In this document: one piece after another, positions 16,434 to 23,420 of the stretch
How positions within the stretch are numbered: the first letter of the stretch is position 1
Layout: the number at the start of each line of letters is the position of its first letter
DNA from: Bacteriovorax sp.
GTDB taxonomy: Bacteria; Bdellovibrionota; Bacteriovoracia; Bacteriovoracales; Bacteriovoracaceae
DNA length: 35,069 nucleotides
Assembly (NCBI GenBank): GCA_014377485.1
Contig: JACMPM010000028.1
Span: forward strand, 1-35,069
Reading direction: 5' to 3'
Notes under the pieces: generated by a model
What the model was told of the DNA's origin: nothing
What the model saw: the letters and a program-made list of their open reading frames with translations, nothing else
Database searches by the model: none
Translations under genes and position numbers: made by a program

Positions 16434-16862
16434 TGAAAGCACCTCACTTTTTTAAGTTTGCAGTTTGTTTAATTATTCTACCAATCGTATTCTCGAATCA
16501 AACGACAATCGCCCAGGAAAATACGCTTAGAGAAAAAATTAGAGAGAGACTCAAAGAGCGTTTCGTCAAAAAACTGCAAGATAACCCACAATAATCTTAA
16601 ACGAATGTATCGTCTTCACGTTCCAATAAATTATACTCCAGCCAAGCCAGCTCCGCTTCTCGTGGCTTTACACGGTGGCGGTGGCGACATGAACTTTCAG
16701 GACGACGACAAAAAATATAAGCTGATAACCAAATCGGATAATGCAGGATTCATCGTAGTTTTTCACTCGTGGAATGGTTGTGAAAAAACTAGAGGCGGAG
16801 AGCCTGCTTCAAAAGCCATTTCAGCCAACGATGTCATGTGGGATTTTTTCAAGAGTAAGTAG
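16433..16862 (+). pseudogene. Broken PHB-depolymerase/LpqC-like esterase
   Basis: The GTG at 16433 opens a 53-codon frame with a signal-peptide-like start (KFAVCLIILPIVFS) and the charged linker LREKIRERLKERFVKKLQ, ending in TAA at 16594. The next frame (readable from about 16596, ATG at 16605) continues as the esterase N-terminus: LKRMYRLHVPINYTPAKPAP and LLVALHGGGGDMNFQDDDKK, with the family's oxyanion-type HGGGG. After 'NAGFIVVF' it jumps directly to 'HSWNGCEKTRGG...ISANDVMWDFFKSK', which is the family's C-terminal end (G-H-S-W-P-G ... S-A-N-D-x-x-W-x-F-F). The nucleophile-containing middle, probably 150 or more residues, is missing. So there is a frameshift or small deletion plus a large internal deletion. 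Non-functional. Family assignment from motifs. Confidence 0.8.
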
Positions 16863-16980
16863 GGAATAATGCCCTAGCATCTTTTCGTTTGTGAGTGTTT
16901 TCAAGCGTGTGGTAATTGGCATGCTCTCTGCTTTATTATTTTTAATTTAATTTTTTAAGAATAATTAAAATGGAATCACA

Positions 16981-17946
16981 ATGCACAATAATCACGAATG
17001 GCCTTCTTTAGATTACCTTGAATGGAAAAGTACTTACGAAACTCTTCACCGATGGGTTCAGATTGTTGGAAAGCTGAGGTTTTGCAAAACTCCTTGGATC
17101 AATCATTCTTGGCATAGCGCACTGTATATTTCATCTCGCGGCTTCACTACCACGGCCATTCCGGATGGCGATCGTAACTTCACCGTAGAGTTCGATTTTA
17201 TTGATCACAAATTAATTTTTATTACGAGTGACGGAAAAGAAGCATCTTTTGGTCTTCAAAATGAAAGTGTGAGCGCTTTCTATGAACGGTTTCAAAAATG
17301 CTTAAAAAAATTAAAAATTGAAGCCCATTACTACCCTTGTCCAAATGAAACTCTAAATGATACTCCTTTTGCTAAAGATTTCGTTCATTGTACTTACATT
17401 CCGATAAGAGCTCATCGTTGTTGGCAAGTCATGGTGAGAGTCAATAATGTCATGAATAATTTCAGATCAAACTTTATCGGGAAATCGAGCCCTGTTCATT
17501 TTTTTTGGGGAAGTTTCGATCTAGCAGTCACTAGATTCTCAGGGAGAGCTGCACCAGAACATCCTGGAGGTGTTCCCCACATTCCAGATCTTGTAGTCAA
17601 AGAAGCTTATTCACAAGAAGTAAGCAGTTGTGGTTTCTGGCCTGGAAACGAAATGTTTCCGCACGCTGCTTTTTATAGCTATGCTTATCCTGAGCCAAAA
17701 GGTTTTGTTAAAGCTTTAGTTGAACCTTTTGAAGCTTATTACAATGATACTTTGAAAGAATTTATTTTACCTTACGATGTTGTGGTTGATTCAACTGATC
17801 CTGAGAAAATGATTCTGTCATTTTTCGAATCGACCTATAGAGCTGCGGCTGACTTAGGGAATTGGGATAAGTCGACATTGGAAGAAAGTCGTTTTTTAAA
17901 ATTACTCAAAGAGCAAAACCATAATGAGGAACTCTATTTCGCTTAA
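16981..17946 (+). CDS. DUF5996-family protein
   Basis: 321 residues, soluble, no signal. Family features: N-terminal 'WPSLDYLEWKSTYETLHRWV' and 'QIVGKLRF', the strand block 'TTAIPDGDRNFTVEFDFIDH', then 'HFFWGSFDLAVTRFSGRAAP' followed by HPGGVPHIPDLV. Near the end comes 'SCGFWPGNEMFPHAAFYSYAYPEP'-type sequence (split here only for reading). Full length for DUF5996. The molecular function of the family is unknown to me. Many conserved His, Trp and Pro residues suggest an enzyme or ligand-binding protein. The ribosome-binding site is weak (GGAATCACA before the ATG). It stands alone between the broken esterase and the CsbD gene. Confidence 0.85.
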   Translation: MHNNHEWPSLDYLEWKSTYETLHRWVQIVGKLRFCKTPWINHSWHSALYISSRGFTTTAIPDGDRNFTVEFDFIDHKLIFITSDGKEASFGLQNESVSAFYERFQKCLKKLKIEAHYYPCPNETLNDTPFAKDFVHCTYIPIRAHRCWQVMVRVNNVMNNFRSNFIGKSSPVHFFWGSFDLAVTRFSGRAAPEHPGGVPHIPDLVVKEAYSQEVSSCGFWPGNEMFPHAAFYSYAYPEPKGFVKALVEPFEAYYNDTLKEFILPYDVVVDSTDPEKMILSFFESTYRAAADLGNWDKSTLEESRFLKLLKEQNHNEELYFA

Positions 17947-17978
17947 ATTCTACTGGAATCTGTTTACTTTTTTAAATG

Positions 17979-18003
17979 TGTAGATCACTACACACACTCT
18001 ACA
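17979..18003. promoter_or_regulatory. Operator-like element, copy 2, upstream of the CsbD-like gene
   Basis: TGTAGA-N13-TCTACA, including the 14-base spaced palindrome TGTAG-ATCA-CTACA. With one flanking base on each side the outer arms become GTGTAGA/TCTACAC. It lies 78-102 bases ahead of the ATG at 18081, a normal place for an operator or activator site. Shares 20 of 25 positions with the element at 15310-15334. Confidence 0.45.
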
Positions 18004-18080
18004 CGACGCCCTCAAGATAAACTTCGCGACGTGAACTAATCTATATTCAAGTAAAACATAACACTTTAAAGGAGCTTTTT

Positions 18081-18296
18081 ATGTCTACAGAACATCATGT
18101 TAGCTGGACTTCAGTTACAAGCAAGATCAAGCATAAATGGAAAAAAATTGAAGATAGCGATATTGAAAGCATGAATGAAAATTTGGATATGCTCTCCGAT
18201 AAACTTCAAAGCATTTATAGCTATCCCAAAACTAAAGCAGATAAGGAAGTGAAAGAATTTAGAACATCTCTAGAACAAAAACCGAAACATCACTAG
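18081..18296 (+). CDS. CsbD-like small stress protein
   Basis: 71 residues, very polar, predicted two or three helices. It fits the CsbD pattern: W-x-x-[IV] at the start (HVSWTSVTSKIKHKWKKIED, where the family has 'INWDQIKGKWKQLKGKIKEKWG'-like spacing), then 'DIESMNENLDMLSDKLQSIY' corresponding to 'DLDVIEGKRDQLVGKLQERYG', then 'KTKADKEVKEF'. CsbD proteins are abundant under general stress in many bacteria; their molecular job is unknown. Strong ribosome-binding site AAAGGAGC with good spacing. The next small gene follows 9 bases after the stop with its own AGGAG, so the two are probably co-transcribed and end at the hairpin at 18495-18530. Confidence 0.8.
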   Translation: MSTEHHVSWTSVTSKIKHKWKKIEDSDIESMNENLDMLSDKLQSIYSYPKTKADKEVKEFRTSLEQKPKHH

Positions 18297-18305
18297 GAGC
18301 TATTT

Positions 18306-18482
18306 ATGGAAAAAAAGACAGAAAAGAAAGCAGAATTTAAATCCCCTGCAAAACCTACAGCTGAAAAAGCAGCAATTAGCGAATTTGTGAATGAAGGAAA
18401 TCCTTCAACAGCAACTCCAAACGTAAAAGCCGTTTCAACAGAAAAAGTATTAAAACATTTATCTAACCCTCAAAAGAAATAA
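18306..18482 (+). CDS. Small Lys-rich protein downstream of CsbD-like gene
   Basis: 58 codons from ATG 18306 to TAA 18482. The ribosome-binding site AGGAG (18295-18299) overlaps the stop codon of the CsbD-like gene with correct spacing. The product is basic and disordered in its first half (MEKKTEKKAEFKSPAKPTAE), with a possible short helix at the end (STEKVLKHLSNPQKK). No family recognised. Codon use resembles its neighbour, and a strong terminator begins 12 bases after the stop; both support a real gene. Likely produced together with the CsbD-like protein under stress. Confidence 0.7.
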   Translation: MEKKTEKKAEFKSPAKPTAEKAAISEFVNEGNPSTATPNVKAVSTEKVLKHLSNPQKK

Positions 18483-18494
18483 ATAAATGTAATT

Positions 18495-18530
18495 AGTGAA
18501 AGGAAGAAAAAATTTCTTCCTTTCACTTTT
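18495..18530 (+). terminator. Terminator of the CsbD-like operon
   Basis: A perfect 15-bp stem (AGTGAAAGGAAGAAA with TTTCTTCCTTTCACT) and a 3-base loop at 18510-18512, followed by TTT. The A-rich left side could serve the opposite strand as well. Confidence 0.85.
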
Positions 18531-18565
18531 CAAAAAAATACAAAGTTCGACAATGAGATGATTTT

Positions 18566-18803
18566 TCAATTATTACCTGAATGAGATGAGGTATGATGCT
18601 CCATTCTCTCTAGTGCATGACGACCTTCTTCTAAAATATTATGAATGTATTCGTTTTTAATGAAACTAAAAAGCCAACACCGCAAGAACCCTTTTCTATA
18701 AAAATCTCTTTATAAAAGAAACTAGGAGATACAATATTTCGCTGGGAGTCGTTGGCAATGATATCTCAGGATTGACTTGTCTGTATTTAAAATAATTAGT
18801 CAT
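18566..18803 (-). pseudogene. 5' relic of a glutamate synthase large subunit gene (gltB-like)
   Basis: Minus strand: ribosome-binding site GGAAG and ATG at 18803 are kept, and the first frame reads MTNYFKYRQVNPEISLPTTP. A second frame supplies 'SFYKEIFIEKGSCGVGFLVS', and a third 'KNEYIHNILEEGRHALERME' followed by HH and a TGA at 18566. SCGVGF with the following 'iLe.gl.aL..meHR' is the start of the class II glutamine amidotransferase domain of glutamate synthase, where the Cys is the N-terminal nucleophile of the mature enzyme. The remaining >1400 residues are absent. Two frameshifts plus truncation make this a relic. A related N-terminal amidotransferase cannot be excluded. Confidence 0.7.
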
Positions 18804-18827
18804 TTTACTTCCTAAGACCCAATCGAG

Positions 18828-19304
18828 ATGCGATTCTTTAAGACTATGACAACCAATTTACCTACACGCTTTCAATTTAAAATTTTTGTTAATTTGATAC
18901 GTGCGATGTTCCCGAACTGGAATTTTTTTGACCGAATCGCTTATGGTTTTGAGTTAGAATTCAAAGTTAAAAACTCTTACAAATGGGAGCGCATTTCTTT
19001 CGATCAAAAACGGCTTCCTCTTGGTTTATTTATTAGTCCTAACTGCAGTATGGCCCTTGCTCAAGTCAATATTTTGGAGCATTTTGCAAGAGACATTCAA
19101 GAGTTACAGGCAATAAAAACCGAGATTCATTCTAAAGATCTGGAAGACCTGACAACTTTTAAAATGCTACGCTCAATTCTTCGGGTAAAACTCAATGAAT
19201 CTGGTTTTGAGGACAAGGTTATTCAATTTAAGATAGTCGCATGTGACCAAGTCGAAAAAATAGATGTTTATATTTCTGACTGGATAATTTTGGGCCCAAT
19301 ATGA
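18828..19304 (+). CDS. Unknown small protein coupled to an HTTM-like gene
   Basis: 158 residues (or 152 from ATG 18846), soluble, no signal peptide. I do not recognise the family. Visible features: an N-terminal helix 'FKIFVNLIRAMFPNWNFFDR', a beta segment 'YGFELEFKVKNSYKWERISF', then 'SPNCSMALAQVNILEHFARD' and a helical 'LTTFKMLRSILRVKLNESGF'. It ends in the ATGA overlap with the following membrane protein. Translational coupling suggests a stable partner of that protein, possibly a peripheral subunit. No good ribosome-binding site precedes either candidate start. Confidence 0.65.
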   Translation: MRFFKTMTTNLPTRFQFKIFVNLIRAMFPNWNFFDRIAYGFELEFKVKNSYKWERISFDQKRLPLGLFISPNCSMALAQVNILEHFARDIQELQAIKTEIHSKDLEDLTTFKMLRSILRVKLNESGFEDKVIQFKIVACDQVEKIDVYISDWIILGPI

Positions 19305-20092
19305 GTTTGTCATTGGCAATATCAATCACCGGCCGTCTTTTGGCATTTGCGATGTTCCTTCAAGGTCTGGAATTATTTTTGCTCACGAGAAAGAAATATT
19401 TTTTCGAAATTTGGAGTTTTACAAATTTAAAAGGTGATTTGGAAAAAGGACTTCCACTTTCGAATTCGTTAATAGCATTCTTATTTTCAGGAGTAATGTT
19501 TAAAACTATTATTGTTCTGCAAATGATTGCAGCGGTCATTGGACTTTTTTATCTTGATGCTTTTTCTTTTGGAATACTTTTTTTCACCCACTTGATGATT
19601 TGCATTCGTTTTCGCGGCACCTTTAATGGCGGTAGCGATATGATGACGTTTGTAGTGTTGACTGGTGTTTTAATTGCTTTTAATAGCTCACACGTAGAAA
19701 CACAAAAACTTGGTTTGAGCTATATTGCAATTCATATAATTTATTCATATTTTAAAGCAGGACTGTCAAAGATTATTCATGCAGACTGGAGATCTGGACT
19801 GGCCTTGCCGGTGTTACTTGAAAGAAGTTTGTTTTTAGATATACGCCTGATTACAAAAAAGTTTCATACTAAGAAACATCTTTATTTTATTTTTTGCTGG
19901 TGTGTTTTAATTTTTGAATTGATTGCTCTCGGTTTACCAATGTTTTCTCAATTCACGCTCTATTATTTTTTGGCTGCCGCCTTATTTCATTTCGTGATCT
20001 ATTACAGCTTGGGATTAAACCGCTTTTTTTGGATTTGGATGAGCGCCTGGCCTGCAATTTTTTATTCGGTATCATTGCTCCAAACAAAGTAG
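19301..20092 (+). CDS. HTTM-like integral membrane protein (gamma-carboxylase-like family)
   Basis: 263 residues with about six to seven membrane helices (9-25, 55-75, 80-100, 105-130, 140-155, 190-215, 220-250). 'RFRGTFNGGSDMMTFVVLTG' and 'YFKAGLSKIIHADWRSG' with the following 'ALPVLLERSLF' correspond to the N-G-x-D and 'K.....W..G.al' signatures of the HTTM domain, which is shared with vitamin K-dependent gamma-carboxylase. Whether it has enzymatic activity is unknown. ATGA overlap with the small gene before it; the lipoprotein gene begins 41 bases after. The three form a unit. DoxX-type assignment is the main alternative. Confidence 0.7.
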   Translation: MSLSLAISITGRLLAFAMFLQGLELFLLTRKKYFFEIWSFTNLKGDLEKGLPLSNSLIAFLFSGVMFKTIIVLQMIAAVIGLFYLDAFSFGILFFTHLMICIRFRGTFNGGSDMMTFVVLTGVLIAFNSSHVETQKLGLSYIAIHIIYSYFKAGLSKIIHADWRSGLALPVLLERSLFLDIRLITKKFHTKKHLYFIFCWCVLIFELIALGLPMFSQFTLYYFLAAALFHFVIYYSLGLNRFFWIWMSAWPAIFYSVSLLQTK

Positions 20093-20133
20093 GTATAGCT
20101 AAAGAGTTACTTCAAGAATCCGAAAAGCTATCA

Positions 20134-21492
20134 ATGCGTAACTTAAATAAACATCTTTTACTTTTATCACTACTTTTTCTGCTTTCTTGCCAGAGCATTC
20201 TCAAGAGAAATGTCGCTTCAAATTTTCACATTTCAAATAATACTAAGCAGTTGGTAACTTGGGAGACTAAGGCAAATGCCGTATCAAATAGATCAAATGA
20301 AGTTATCCGAGTAGAACACTACGAAATTCCATTAAGACTATTGGAACAAGATATCGATGAATCGCTCGATTCCGAAGTTAAAAAATCACTAATCTTTACC
20401 AAAAATGGTGAACAGTATTTACGTTGGTTAATCAATCCTGAAGATTCAAAATGGCATCTTGAAGTTAAGGCCTTTCTACAAAAAAATAACCTAGATAGTG
20501 AACCAAAAATATTTTTTGATGGATACTTAACCGCTTCGAGATCAATGATTATTGTTAACCCAACAAATGGTGCAAGCTTTTCACTTAAAGTATCTACTAA
20601 TAAAACTGGTGGAAAGTGGACTGATAAAAAGCAAACCTGGAAAGATGCTCAGCAAGTGCGAAAGATGAATAAATATCTTCAAGATATTCTTCCCAATATG
20701 GAAACAGAGTCGTTGGTGATTATGGATGAACCAGGTGCATGGGGAATTAAAGAGCTGGATCACGGAATGATCATGAGATCGTTAAATGATCTTCCAAGTG
20801 ATGGTCATTACTATTTGCCTGCTTTTTCAGTTTTACATGAAGAAGAAGGAGTAAGAATTGCAAAATTAAATGGTTCTACAGATGTTGCGAAATACTGGGA
20901 TAAACATTTTAACCAGCCTCTGGCGCAGGCCATGGCCGAATACTTTGCCATAACAGGTGCTTGGTATGATTCTCCCCATGCTCAAAATTTTTTGGTTGAA
21001 CTCGACCGGGATATGAAGCCAACAGGTAAAATAGTTCTAAGAGATCTCGGTGACTCTTATCTGCTGGATGATTTTGTGAAAAATACTAAGTTCGCAGCAA
21101 TGACAAAAAATTGGGAAGAAGGCAAAGTGCTGACGGGAAAAATGATTACGAGTATTGGGCTTTTACATGGAAATAGTCCACCTAGCTGGCTCACGGCAAT
21201 GGAGTATAAAGAATACGGTTGGAATTTTTATATAGAATTTGAAAAAAGATTTTCTAAAATCAGCAATATCCCAGTTCATGAATTAACTATGACAAACATG
21301 AAACAACTTCTTTTTGATTACTCAATAAAATCTTACAATACCACAACTGATTCCTGGCAAAAATTTCTTCACTTTGCCAACTGCATGAATGGTGAAGCAA
21401 AGACTTTAAAGGGCGAGAGTTGTCCTGAATTTTACCTGAAGAAGCAAAAAAAGATTCAGTGCTTTCAGGGAATTAATGCCATCATCAATTAA
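20134..21492 (+). CDS. Lipoprotein with IucA/IucC-like motifs
   Basis: 452 residues from ATG 20134. An upstream in-frame ATG at 20029 would lie inside the previous gene and would bury the signal. MRNLNKHLLLLSLLFLLSC is a lipoprotein signal (Cys19). Two blocks recall the aerobactin-type siderophore synthetase superfamily: 'RSMIIVNPTNGASFSLKVST' (about 130-150 of the mature form), like the '...FHLKLSL' strand, and 'SPHAQNFLVELDRDMKPTGK' plus 'IVLRDLGDSYLLDDF', like the kinase-fold H-x-Q-N ... R-D catalytic loop of IucA/IucC. The resemblance is remote. A synthetase domain outside the cytoplasm would lack ATP, so a binding or transfer role is more likely. The C-terminus has three Cys (CMNGEAK...CPE...CFQ). 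Confidence 0.65.
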   Translation: MRNLNKHLLLLSLLFLLSCQSILKRNVASNFHISNNTKQLVTWETKANAVSNRSNEVIRVEHYEIPLRLLEQDIDESLDSEVKKSLIFTKNGEQYLRWLINPEDSKWHLEVKAFLQKNNLDSEPKIFFDGYLTASRSMIIVNPTNGASFSLKVSTNKTGGKWTDKKQTWKDAQQVRKMNKYLQDILPNMETESLVIMDEPGAWGIKELDHGMIMRSLNDLPSDGHYYLPAFSVLHEEEGVRIAKLNGSTDVAKYWDKHFNQPLAQAMAEYFAITGAWYDSPHAQNFLVELDRDMKPTGKIVLRDLGDSYLLDDFVKNTKFAAMTKNWEEGKVLTGKMITSIGLLHGNSPPSWLTAMEYKEYGWNFYIEFEKRFSKISNIPVHELTMTNMKQLLFDYSIKSYNTTTDSWQKFLHFANCMNGEAKTLKGESCPEFYLKKQKKIQCFQGINAIIN

Positions 21493-21732
21493 AATATAAT
21501 AAAGAAACAATAAGAATTCGTTTGGCTTTTTTTACCGAAGCTAATCTCTTCTTTTCAGATTTGATTTTTTAAAGCGTGCTAATAAAAAAACGTCTAAATC
21601 GATCGCTTTGATTGTATTGCTCATCTTGAGTCTCCTGGAGCCTTTTACGGAAGCTTTTAAGGAAAACTTTCCGTGGATTATAACTTCACATCACCCATCT
21701 TTTTTGACAGCATAGATAGTGAGGTTTTTTGT
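21493..21732. other. Intergenic region with a repeated motif and a 27-codon minus-strand ORF
   Basis: On the minus strand, AGGAGA stands 7 bases before an ATG (about 21622) that opens MSNTIKAIDLDVFLLARFKK, ending after 27 codons; no family recognised. The sequence around this ribosome-binding site is a near copy (18 of 19) of the one at 470-488. The plus strand should hold the promoter of the following small exported protein. Nothing else supported. Confidence 0.35.
21629..21647 (-). repeat. 19-base repeat containing a Shine-Dalgarno-like core (copy B)
   Basis: Minus-strand TAAAAGGCTCCAGGAGACT. Copy A at 470-488 (minus) differs by one base (GGT for GGC). A shorter 12-base copy, plus strand, lies at 14482-14493. 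All three are intergenic. Confidence 0.45.
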
Positions 21733-22239
21733 ATGTTAAAATTTCTATTACTCCTTTTATTTTTCACTTTACCAGAATTATCATTTGCAAAAATGCATAA
21801 AAAAAAACATAAGGTAAATCTAGTAAACTCCACTGCAGTCTCAATTTGTAAGAGAGACTTAATAACTCAAAATGATAAAAGCTTTGTTGAAAATAAAAGT
21901 TTCGTTCAAGCTGTTTTGGTAGCAATCGAAACAACAAGTGAAAATAAGTGTAAAAAAACCGGTAAAAATCGGGCAGACCAATATGGCCAGCAAGGATGGA
22001 AATGTTTTGGACTCGATAATGAAGAATCCTATTCTTGTGTAAATAAAAGCTCTGGCTCATTTGCAGTTTATAAAGGCGTTGCATTGGAGCATCTCTCGTT
22101 TACAAAATTAGACAAACACAAAGCCTTGATTGCTTATCTCAATCCCAATAGCTATCAGAATTGCCTTCAGGATAAAAAAGATCTTGAATCAGGCGGTGTA
22201 ACAGATGCCAAGTGCTACAGAAGACCAAAAGGTCATTAG
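21733..22239 (+). CDS. Small exported protein of unknown function
   Basis: 168 residues from ATG 21733, chosen because TGAGG (21720-21724) is well spaced and because MLKFLLLLLFFTLPELSFA is then a clean signal peptide. The upstream ATG at 21673 would add 20 residues with no ribosome-binding site. The mature part starts KMHKKKHK and has six cysteines ('ICKRDL', 'NKCKKTG', 'WKCFGLDNEESYSCVN', 'NCLQDK', 'AKCYRRPKG'), suggesting disulfides in the periplasm or outside the cell. No family recognised. It stands alone, with a decayed gene on the opposite strand immediately downstream. Confidence 0.65.
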   Translation: MLKFLLLLLFFTLPELSFAKMHKKKHKVNLVNSTAVSICKRDLITQNDKSFVENKSFVQAVLVAIETTSENKCKKTGKNRADQYGQQGWKCFGLDNEESYSCVNKSSGSFAVYKGVALEHLSFTKLDKHKALIAYLNPNSYQNCLQDKKDLESGGVTDAKCYRRPKGH

Positions 22240-22480
22240 CTTCAACACAATAACGACATTCAGCTAAAAGAAGTGCCACCGATTTTCCTGCCATCGCAAT
22301 TCTTTGGCAAAGAGTAACTTCTGGTGCATTTTTATAAATCATATTGCATTTATTAGTGGCTTTTTCTTTCCCAATCATTAACCGTTAAAAAGGCGGCACC
22401 CTTTGATTTAACGATAGGCGAGTAATTTTCAAAGACACGATTATAGCTTTGCAGACACCATTAAAAATATGACTTAAGAG
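22240..22480 (-). pseudogene. Decayed gene of unrecognised family
   Basis: Minus strand. One frame reads WCLQSYNRVFENYSPIVKSK then GAAFLTVNDWERK and then stops. The next frame resumes as KATNKCNMIYKNAPEVTLCQ and RIAMAGKSVALLLAECRY. The composition is protein-like (Trp, Cys, balanced charge) and the join at 'ERK/KAT' (about 22365-22372) looks like a one-base frameshift. No start codon with a ribosome-binding site is visible upstream, and the 3' end appears lost at the neighbouring gene. No family recognised. It could be a genuine short gene only if the frameshift were a sequencing error. Confidence 0.5.
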
Positions 22481-22532
22481 CGAATGGGTGAAAAAAAAGG
22501 ATTTGAGTATGCATTAAGCATATTGTTCTTAT

Positions 22533-23420
22533 ATGGAGAAAATTCAAGATCAATATTGGTTGCGACAAGTTTTATTTCGTGAAACTATATATTTTAATAA
22601 AGTGGTAAATTTGAAAATAATTAAATTAAATTCCCTAAAACTAGGCTTGGCAGAAATTAATTCTGCCAGTTCGTTGCTCAATCTATTTGGTAGGATTTTT
22701 GTCTGTTGTGATGATCAATACAATCTTTATGAATTACAAAATGACCAAAGTTGGATTCAACACAATTGGGCCAATTCTCCAGACTTACCAAAAGATCCAC
22801 ATGAACGAAAAAAACTAAAACCAGATTTTGAATCCTTATTAGGACCAATCGAAGACAATAAAACAATAATACTTATTCCTTCCGGCTCCAAAAGCAATCG
22901 TACTCTTGCTCTGATATTTGATTTGGAAAGCAATCATTTTACACCATTCGATATGTCTGGTTTTTTTAATAAGCTTGGAAAACTTGTGGCGTTAATTAAT
23001 CTCGAAGGCTCGGCCATTTATGGAGATAATTATTTATTCATGAATCGGGGAGTCCAAGCTGACCCTAGTTCAATCATAAGTGTAAATCCAAAATCTTTTA
23101 ATATAAATTCCATTACCAAAATGGATTTTGGCTCCATCGATGGCACCCCTTTGCATGGTTCTGAATTATGTATTTTTGAAGACAATCTTTATGCACTTGC
23201 TGTCGCCGAAGCTTCATCAAATAGCTATGATGACGGACAAATATTGGGAAGTTCAATTTTTAAAATCTCTCTAGATACTTTCCAAATTCTAGACCAATGG
23301 AAATTTGACAAGCCTATTAAAACTGAAGGTCTTTGTCGTTGGCAAAACAATTGGCTTGTCACAACTGATCCTGATGGTATTGGACAAAGTGAATTTTTCA
23401 GCTTCGAGGATGATAGATGA
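22533..23420 (+). CDS. Beta-propeller-like protein (DUF6929-like) coupled to proBA
   Basis: 295 residues, or about 269 if translation starts at TTG 22611 (GTG 22602 is another choice). The first 26 residues look unlike the rest, and the ATG has no good ribosome-binding site. The body is beta-rich with recurring blade-like strands: 'KTIILIPSGSKSNRTLALIF', 'NLEGSAIYGDNYLFMNRGVQ', 'GTPLHGSELCIFEDNLYALA' and 'KPIKTEGLCRWQNNWLVTTD'. The 'SGS...R..LV.fdl', 'nieGaa..g..l.ll.RG' and 'eGl' patterns resemble DUF6929. No signal peptide, so cytoplasmic. The stop overlaps the proB start (ATGA), so it is translated with the proline genes. Function unknown. Confidence 0.6.
   Translation: MEKIQDQYWLRQVLFRETIYFNKVVNLKIIKLNSLKLGLAEINSASSLLNLFGRIFVCCDDQYNLYELQNDQSWIQHNWANSPDLPKDPHERKKLKPDFESLLGPIEDNKTIILIPSGSKSNRTLALIFDLESNHFTPFDMSGFFNKLGKLVALINLEGSAIYGDNYLFMNRGVQADPSSIISVNPKSFNINSITKMDFGSIDGTPLHGSELCIFEDNLYALAVAEASSNSYDDGQILGSSIFKISLDTFQILDQWKFDKPIKTEGLCRWQNNWLVTTDPDGIGQSEFFSFEDDR

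Noticed and set aside
20029-20133. Longer N-terminus for the IucA/IucC-like lipoprotein
   Set aside because: It would overlap the HTTM-like gene and place 35 residues before a clear lipoprotein signal peptide.
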